Positions 4,843 through 9,077 of a stretch of DNA of 9,077 nt are shown here, piece after piece. This DNA is from Pseudomonadota bacterium (lineage in GTDB: Bacteria; Pseudomonadota; Alphaproteobacteria; Rhizobiales; Xanthobacteraceae). The position numbers and the translations under genes were made by a program. Below the pieces are notes generated by a model that did not search any database, had not been told where the DNA came from, and saw only the letters and a program-made list of their open reading frames with translations. Location: the NCBI GenBank assembly GCA_021779635.1, contig JAJYAH010000223.1, positions 1 through 9,077 on the forward strand, in the 5' to 3' direction. How positions within the stretch are numbered: the stretch's first letter is position 1; each line of letters begins with the position of its first letter.

Positions 4843-7278
4843 ATGAAGTTGCGATGGGCATCGCTGGTTTCGACGACATCACTGGTTTCGGCGATGTGTC
4901 TGATGACGCCGGAATGCGTTCACGCCCAGGATGCGCCCGGCGCTGTTCAGGCCCTGCCGCCGATCGTGGTGCAGGGGACGAAGCCGGGCGTGAAGCGCGG
5001 CCGCGACGAACACGCGACCCGCGTGGTCCGCAGGCTGCCGGTGGTTCCGGTGTATTCGACGACGCCGCTGGCCAGCGGCAGCATCGATGCCGACAAGGTG
5101 CCGGCCGCGGTTACCACCGTCACTGCCGCCGATATCGCACGCACCCAGTCGCTGAACATCGCCGACGCCCTGGTGCAGAGCGTGCCGGGGATCATCGTGA
5201 ACGAGGTCGCGGGCAATCCCTTCCAGCCTGACGTGCAATTTCGCGGCTTCGTCTCCTCTCCGGTGTCCGGTACCCCGCAGGGTCTCGCGGTCTACCAGAA
5301 TGGCGTTCGCATCAACGAAGCCTTCGGCGACACCATGAACTGGGATCTGATCCCGACCGCGGCCATTCGATCGGTCGCCGTCGTCACCAACAATCCGGCA
5401 TTCGGTCTCAACGCATTGGGCGGCGCGCTCAACATCCTGATGAAGGATGGCTTCAACTACCACGGCGCCGAGATCAATACGATGGCCGGCTCCTACGGGC
5501 GCATTCAAAGCTCGGGGCAATGGGGCAAACAGATCGATAATTTTGCGATCTACGGCGCGATCGAAGGGCTTCACGACGACGGCTTTCGCGAATTTTCGAC
5601 ATCGAACATTCGTCGATTCTACGGCGACGTCGGCTACAAGACCGACAGCAGCGAATTCCACATGAATATGGGGGCCGCGGACAACACGTTCGGTGCGGCT
5701 ACGACTGTGCCGGCCGAACTGCTTCAGCAGAATTGGGGCGCTGTCTACACCACGCCGCAAACCTCGGAAAATCGCGTCGGCTATGTCAATCTGACCGGGA
5801 AGGTCGATGTCACGCCGACCTGGACCCTCGAAGGTATCGCGCATGCGCGGATTTTCGACCAGCAGACCCAGGACGGCAATCCGACCGGAACCCAGCCATG
5901 CGACGCCAATGCGATGCTGCTGTGTTTTGGCAACGGCAGCACACCGGCGAATGGCCTCAATGGTATGCAGCTTGCCAATCCATTCGATCCGAACGCCATC
6001 CTGGGAGAAATCGACCGAACGACGACACAGTCGACGACGACGGGCGCGTCCTTGCAGGCGACCAATACCGATCAATTGTTCGGGCACAACAATCATTTTG
6101 TGGTCGGAGGCAGCTTCGATTACAGCGTGACGCATTTCGCGGCCACGGCCGAACTGGGCACCATCAATCCAAACTTTGTCGTCGAAGGGAGCGGAATCTT
6201 CCTCGGTCAGTCCGGCAACCCGGTTTCGGATGGACCGGTCGGGCTCCGTACCGTCAACCAGTATAGCGGGCTTTATGCGCTCGACACCTTCGATGTCACA
6301 AATGCCTTCTCGATCACGGGCGGCGGCCGCTTCAACGTCGCCAACATAACCCTGCAAGATCAGCTCGGCAGCGCGCTGAACGGAAATGACACCTACACCC
6401 GGTTCAATCCAACCATCGGCGGCACCTATAAGATCAACTCCGGCGTGACGGCATATGCCGGCTATTCCGAGGCCAATCGTGCGCCGACCCCGCTGGAGCT
6501 CGGTTGCGCCGATCCTGCCCATCCCTGCATCCTCGCAACATTTCTCGTCTCCGACCCGCCGCTGCAGCAAGTGGTGTCCAAAACCGTCGAGGCCGGCCTG
6601 CGCGGCACGCACGACTTCGGCGCCGGCATCGGCACGCTCGGATGGAAGCTCGGCGCCTTCCGCACCACAAATTCGAATGACATCCTCTCGATCCCGGATC
6701 CGGTCCTGCAGGGATTCGGTTATTTCCAGAACGTCGGTTCGACGCGCCGCCAAGGCATCGAAGCCGAGGCCAACCTGGAGTCCGGCGCCTACGAACTCCA
6801 TGCAAGCTATGCCTTTATCGATGCACGCTTCCTCGACTCCCTGATGCTCGGCTCCAATAGCCCGTTCGCCGACGCAAACGGAAATATCCAGGTGCTGCCG
6901 GGCGACCAGGTTCCCGCGATCCCGCGACACCGCGTCAAGCTGGGCTTCGACTATAACGTCACCGACGCATTCAAGGTCGGCGGGGATCTGTTGTATGTCA
7001 GCAGCCAGTATTTCGTGGGCGACGCATCCAATCAGGCGCCGCAGCTGCCTGGCTACGCGGTCGTCAACCTGCACGCGTCCTATCAAATCGACAAGACGTA
7101 CCAAGTCTACATGCGCGCGGATAATATCTTCAACAATCACTACGCAAGCTACGGGGCATTCTTCGACACCGCCGCTGTCCCCAATTTCACCAATGGCGGC
7201 GCGCCGTTTACCGATCCGCGGTCGCTCAGCCCGGCGCGGCCGCTCGCGCTTTATGCCGGCCTGAAGGCGACATTCTAG
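4843..7278 (+). CDS. TonB-dependent outer-membrane receptor (candidate LutH-like)
   Basis: From the ATG at 4843, with GGGGAG at 4831-4836, the product is 811 residues. The signal peptide is about 1-28, with likely cleavage after VHA. A TonB-box-like LPPIVVQGT (38-46) is followed by a basic linker and then the plug domain, about 85-200 (KVPAAVTTVTAADI, SLNIADALVQSVPGI, VQFRGF, VYQNGVRINEAFGD, GALNILM). The rest is a beta-barrel ending in the usual aromatic residue (LKATF). Two close cysteine pairs, Cys353/Cys361 and Cys555/Cys562, lie in presumably extracellular loops. Such receptors import scarce metals or metallophores using energy passed from TonB. Its convergent neighbour is a PedC/LutEF-type ABC pair, as in lanthanide-uptake loci, so a lanthanide or lanthanophore ligand is plausible but unproven; another metal chelate or a vitamin is possible. 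An upstream ATG at 4759 in the same frame would precede the signal peptide and is rejected. Confidence 0.93.
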   Translation: MKLRWASLVSTTSLVSAMCLMTPECVHAQDAPGAVQALPPIVVQGTKPGVKRGRDEHATRVVRRLPVVPVYSTTPLASGSIDADKVPAAVTTVTAADIARTQSLNIADALVQSVPGIIVNEVAGNPFQPDVQFRGFVSSPVSGTPQGLAVYQNGVRINEAFGDTMNWDLIPTAAIRSVAVVTNNPAFGLNALGGALNILMKDGFNYHGAEINTMAGSYGRIQSSGQWGKQIDNFAIYGAIEGLHDDGFREFSTSNIRRFYGDVGYKTDSSEFHMNMGAADNTFGAATTVPAELLQQNWGAVYTTPQTSENRVGYVNLTGKVDVTPTWTLEGIAHARIFDQQTQDGNPTGTQPCDANAMLLCFGNGSTPANGLNGMQLANPFDPNAILGEIDRTTTQSTTTGASLQATNTDQLFGHNNHFVVGGSFDYSVTHFAATAELGTINPNFVVEGSGIFLGQSGNPVSDGPVGLRTVNQYSGLYALDTFDVTNAFSITGGGRFNVANITLQDQLGSALNGNDTYTRFNPTIGGTYKINSGVTAYAGYSEANRAPTPLELGCADPAHPCILATFLVSDPPLQQVVSKTVEAGLRGTHDFGAGIGTLGWKLGAFRTTNSNDILSIPDPVLQGFGYFQNVGSTRRQGIEAEANLESGAYELHASYAFIDARFLDSLMLGSNSPFADANGNIQVLPGDQVPAIPRHRVKLGFDYNVTDAFKVGGDLLYVSSQYFVGDASNQAPQLPGYAVVNLHASYQIDKTYQVYMRADNIFNNHYASYGAFFDTAAVPNFTNGGAPFTDPRSLSPARPLALYAGLKATF

Positions 7279-7304
7279 AGACCCGGCGCTTGGCGCCAGG
7301 TCTC
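7278..7304. terminator. Strong hairpin between convergent genes, probable bidirectional terminator
   Basis: GAGACC (7278-7283) pairs with GGTCTC (7299-7304). After one C/A mismatch, GGCGC (7285-7289) pairs with GCGCC (7293-7297) around a TTG loop. The stem begins on the last base of the receptor stop codon and its other arm contains most of the - strand permease stop codon (7303-7305). T-runs are weak on both sides (only TTT at 7307-7309 on the + strand), so efficiency is uncertain, but placement strongly suggests a shared transcript end. Confidence 0.65.
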
Positions 7305-8166
7305 AGTTTCCGGGACCTTTCCGGCGCGCCAGAAAGCCGCGCGCCGGATCGTAGGCGGCGATCGCTCCGAGCAGAAACACCGTGGTGTAGCCGGCCACGA
7401 CCAGCAACGATACCCAGGCGATCTTCGCATAGAAGGCGAAGCGAATGAGTTCGGTCGCGTGGGTAAAGGGATTGCACAGGCAGATGTAATAGAGCAGCGG
7501 GCTCGATTCCTGCACCCGCCACAGCGGATAAAGCGCCGACGAGGCAAAGAACATCGGGAAGATGACGAAATTCATGATGCCGGCGAAATTCTCAAGCTGC
7601 TTGATCAGCGACGAGATCAGCATCCCCAACGCGCCCAGCATGAATCCGCACAGCAACAGCGCCGGGATCAAGGTCAGGTAGCCGAGCGGCGGCGCTTCGA
7701 TATCCCAGAACCAGGCGATCAGCAGAAAGGCGTAGACCTGAAGGATTGAGACCAGCGTGCCGGCCAGCAGTTTCGATGTCAGCAGCCACCAGCGCGGGAA
7801 CGGGCTGACCAGCAGCGTCCGCATTCCGCCGGTTTCCCGGTCATAGACCATCGTCAGCGACGACTGCATGCCGTTGAAAAGCTGGATCATGGCGACCAGC
7901 CCGGGCGCGATATAGACCTCGTAAAGAACATAGGTTTCGTAAGGCGGAATGATCGAGACGCCGAGAACCTGCCGGAAGCCGGCGGCAAAGATAAACAGCC
8001 ACACCAGCGGCCGCACGAGCGCGGAGACGAAGCGCTCGCGCTGATGGATGAAGCGCAAGGCTTCGCGCCAGACGATGCCCTGCATGCAGATCAGATATTG
8101 CGAAAGGGTGTGGCCGCGATCCGCCGTCACGTCGGTAGTTATGTCAGTGGTGGTTATGTCGGTCAT
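7303..8166 (-). CDS. ABC-2-type transporter permease, PQQ-alcohol-oxidation-associated (PedC/LutF-like)
   Basis: This 287-residue inner-membrane protein has about six hydrophobic segments (near 50-66, 84-98, 134-153, 162-186, 196-213 and 250-270). The ABC-2 family motif YDRETGGMRTLLVSPFPRWW is at 108-127. Length and motif fit the permease family encoded next to PQQ-dependent alcohol dehydrogenase genes (PedC in pseudomonads, LutF in Methylobacterium). ABC-2 proteins are usually exporters, although LutEF has been linked genetically to lanthanide uptake. The ATG (8166-8164) overlaps the ATPase stop codon as ATGA, so the two are translationally coupled. The N-terminus contains a short tandem repeat, TDITT twice, before the conserved part. 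The cargo is not known; the link to quinoprotein metabolism is from family knowledge. Confidence 0.88.
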   Translation of the reverse strand: MTDITTTDITTDVTADRGHTLSQYLICMQGIVWREALRFIHQRERFVSALVRPLVWLFIFAAGFRQVLGVSIIPPYETYVLYEVYIAPGLVAMIQLFNGMQSSLTMVYDRETGGMRTLLVSPFPRWWLLTSKLLAGTLVSILQVYAFLLIAWFWDIEAPPLGYLTLIPALLLCGFMLGALGMLISSLIKQLENFAGIMNFVIFPMFFASSALYPLWRVQESSPLLYYICLCNPFTHATELIRFAFYAKIAWVSLLVVAGYTTVFLLGAIAAYDPARGFLARRKGPGN

Positions 8167-8939
8167 GTGACAATTCCCGCCGCGTCGGCGCCGGCGCCCT
8201 GCGTCAATTTGGTGAATGCCGATGCCATGTTTGAAGCCGCCGAGGCGGCAATCACGTTCCTGACCGTATCCTTCGCGAGCACGCGGCCCTGGTGCAGAAC
8301 CACGACGTTGTCGTCGTCTCCAACTTCATCGATCAGGTGCGTTGCCCAGAGCACGCCGATGCTCTCCGCGGTCAGGAGCCGCCGAACGTGCCCGAGAATG
8401 TCGGCACGCGATTTGATATCGAGGCCCACCGTCGGCTCGTCGAGCAGCAGAAGCTTTGGGCGATGCAACAGCGCCCTTGCGATTTCGACGCGCCGCATCT
8501 GGCCGCCCGACAGCGTGTTGACCCGATCGCGACGCCGGTCGGTCATCGCCACCAGGTCCAGAACACGGGCGATCTCCAGATCCGCCTGCTTGCGGCCGAT
8601 GCCGTGCAGCGCGGCATGGTACTTCAGGTTTTGCTGGACGGAGATATCGGCATCGAGCGCGCGCGACTGGAACACCACGCCGAGCCGGCTCAATGCCGCG
8701 CCCGGCTCGCGCATGATGTCATGGCCGAGAATGCGGATGCTGCCGGAGCGGATCGCATAGAGTCGTGTGATGAGCGAAAACAGCGTCGACTTGCCGGCGC
8801 CGTTCAGGCCCAGCAGCACGGTAAACGACGCCGGCATGACGGTCAGGCTGACGTCGTCGAGGGCGATCTGGGGACCATAACGATGGCCGACATGATCGAC
8901 GTCAAGTGCGGGCGGACCGGCCGCTTTATGGGAATCCAT
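8163..8939 (-). CDS. ABC transporter ATP-binding protein, PQQ-alcohol-oxidation-associated (LutE-like)
   Basis: From the ATG at 8939 the product is 258 residues and starts shortly before the conserved ALDVDHVGHRYG strand. Walker A is GLNGAGKST (44-52), the Q-loop is VVFQSRALD (Gln91), the signature is a canonical LSGGQMRR (143-150), Walker B is LLLLDEPTVGLD (163-174) and the H-loop His201 is in WATH. It is therefore a complete, active-looking nucleotide-binding subunit of the ABC-2 (DrrA/NodI-like) class, and it drives the permease whose ATG overlaps its stop codon. The frame remains open to the window edge, with in-frame ATGs at 9032, 9041 and 9074. Starts there would add 31-45 residues rich in Pro, Arg and Ser with no domain. 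I prefer 8939, although the AGG upstream of it is only a modest ribosome-binding site. The gene is probably part of a longer operon continuing to the right. Confidence 0.87.
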   Translation of the reverse strand: MDSHKAAGPPALDVDHVGHRYGPQIALDDVSLTVMPASFTVLLGLNGAGKSTLFSLITRLYAIRSGSIRILGHDIMREPGAALSRLGVVFQSRALDADISVQQNLKYHAALHGIGRKQADLEIARVLDLVAMTDRRRDRVNTLSGGQMRRVEIARALLHRPKLLLLDEPTVGLDIKSRADILGHVRRLLTAESIGVLWATHLIDEVGDDDNVVVLHQGRVLAKDTVRNVIAASAASNMASAFTKLTQGAGADAAGIVT

Positions 8940-9077
8940 CGGGATGCCTGGCTGCTCAGTTTGGACCAATCGCGGGGCCCCGCGGCCATCCGTCGACCAG
9001 GACCGATCGGCCGAGGTTCGAGGCGGCGGCATCGGTTCCATGTCGAACCCGCTCTGGCGCGCGCTGCGCAGCATAGC

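Noticed and set aside
4879..7140. Very long antisense open frame (753 codons) opposite the TonB receptor
   Set aside because: It is codon-aligned with the receptor, so it would only be stopped by sense codons TTA, CTA or TCA, which are rare in this GC-rich genome. Openness is explained by codon bias. The receptor has full domain evidence, and the antisense product shows no recognisable domain.
8044..8760. + strand open frame across the ABC-2 genes
   Set aside because: Its product is Ser/Arg-rich and lacks domains, and it lies opposite two genes with complete ABC motifs.
8956..9077. Possible C-terminus of an upstream - strand gene (a second open frame ending in TGA at 8956)
   Set aside because: The 16-base spacing to the ATPase ATG would suit an operon, and the frame is open to the window edge. 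But only 40 residues are visible, no family is recognisable, and the competing ATPase frame has the stronger third-position GC bias there. More sequence to the right would decide.

Overview
The window reads as chromosomal DNA from a GC-rich alphaproteobacterium. Codon choice, the MoxY-type sensor kinase and the intergenic repeat style suggest the Bradyrhizobium/Rhodopseudomonas group, but this is inferred from style and not from a species-specific marker. It holds seven protein-coding genes (the first truncated by the window edge), packed with short intergenic gaps. I see no RNA genes, CRISPR array, insertion sequence or phage genes.

Layout. (1) Positions 1-2302, + strand: a three-gene operon for a NitT/TauT-type ABC importer, made of a periplasmic binding protein (5' end missing), an inner-membrane permease and an ATPase. 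(2) 2303-2449: a short convergent gap with two inverted repeats. (3) 2450-4671: a divergent two-component system. A NarL/LuxR-type response regulator lies on the - strand and a membrane histidine kinase of the NarX/DegS fold, with a LapD/MoxY-type sensor domain, lies on the + strand. The 149 bp between them carry a near-consensus sigma-70 promoter for the regulator and a perfect 12-bp palindrome. (4) 4672-4842: a gap with an unusual cluster of overlapping CCCGA/TCGGG palindromes. (5) 4843-7278, + strand: a TonB-dependent outer-membrane receptor. (6) 7303-8939, - strand: an ABC-2-type permease and its ATPase, overlapping by four bases (ATGA) and converging on the receptor gene. A strong hairpin touches both stop codons.

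How they may work together. The ABC-2 pair resembles the transporter family found beside PQQ-dependent alcohol dehydrogenases (PedC-type permease with its ATPase; LutE/LutF in Methylobacterium). A TonB receptor beside such a pair recalls the lanthanide-uptake (lut) locus, where LutH is the receptor. The kinase and regulator resemble MoxY/MoxX-type systems that control methanol oxidation. The most economical reading is a transport-and-regulation module serving quinoprotein (possibly lanthanide-dependent) alcohol oxidation. No quinoprotein dehydrogenase lies inside the window, so this stays an inference. The ligand of the NitT/TauT importer is unknown, and its place in such a locus is the least explained part. 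Its ATPase and permease both depart from consensus at the motifs where these two subunits function or meet.
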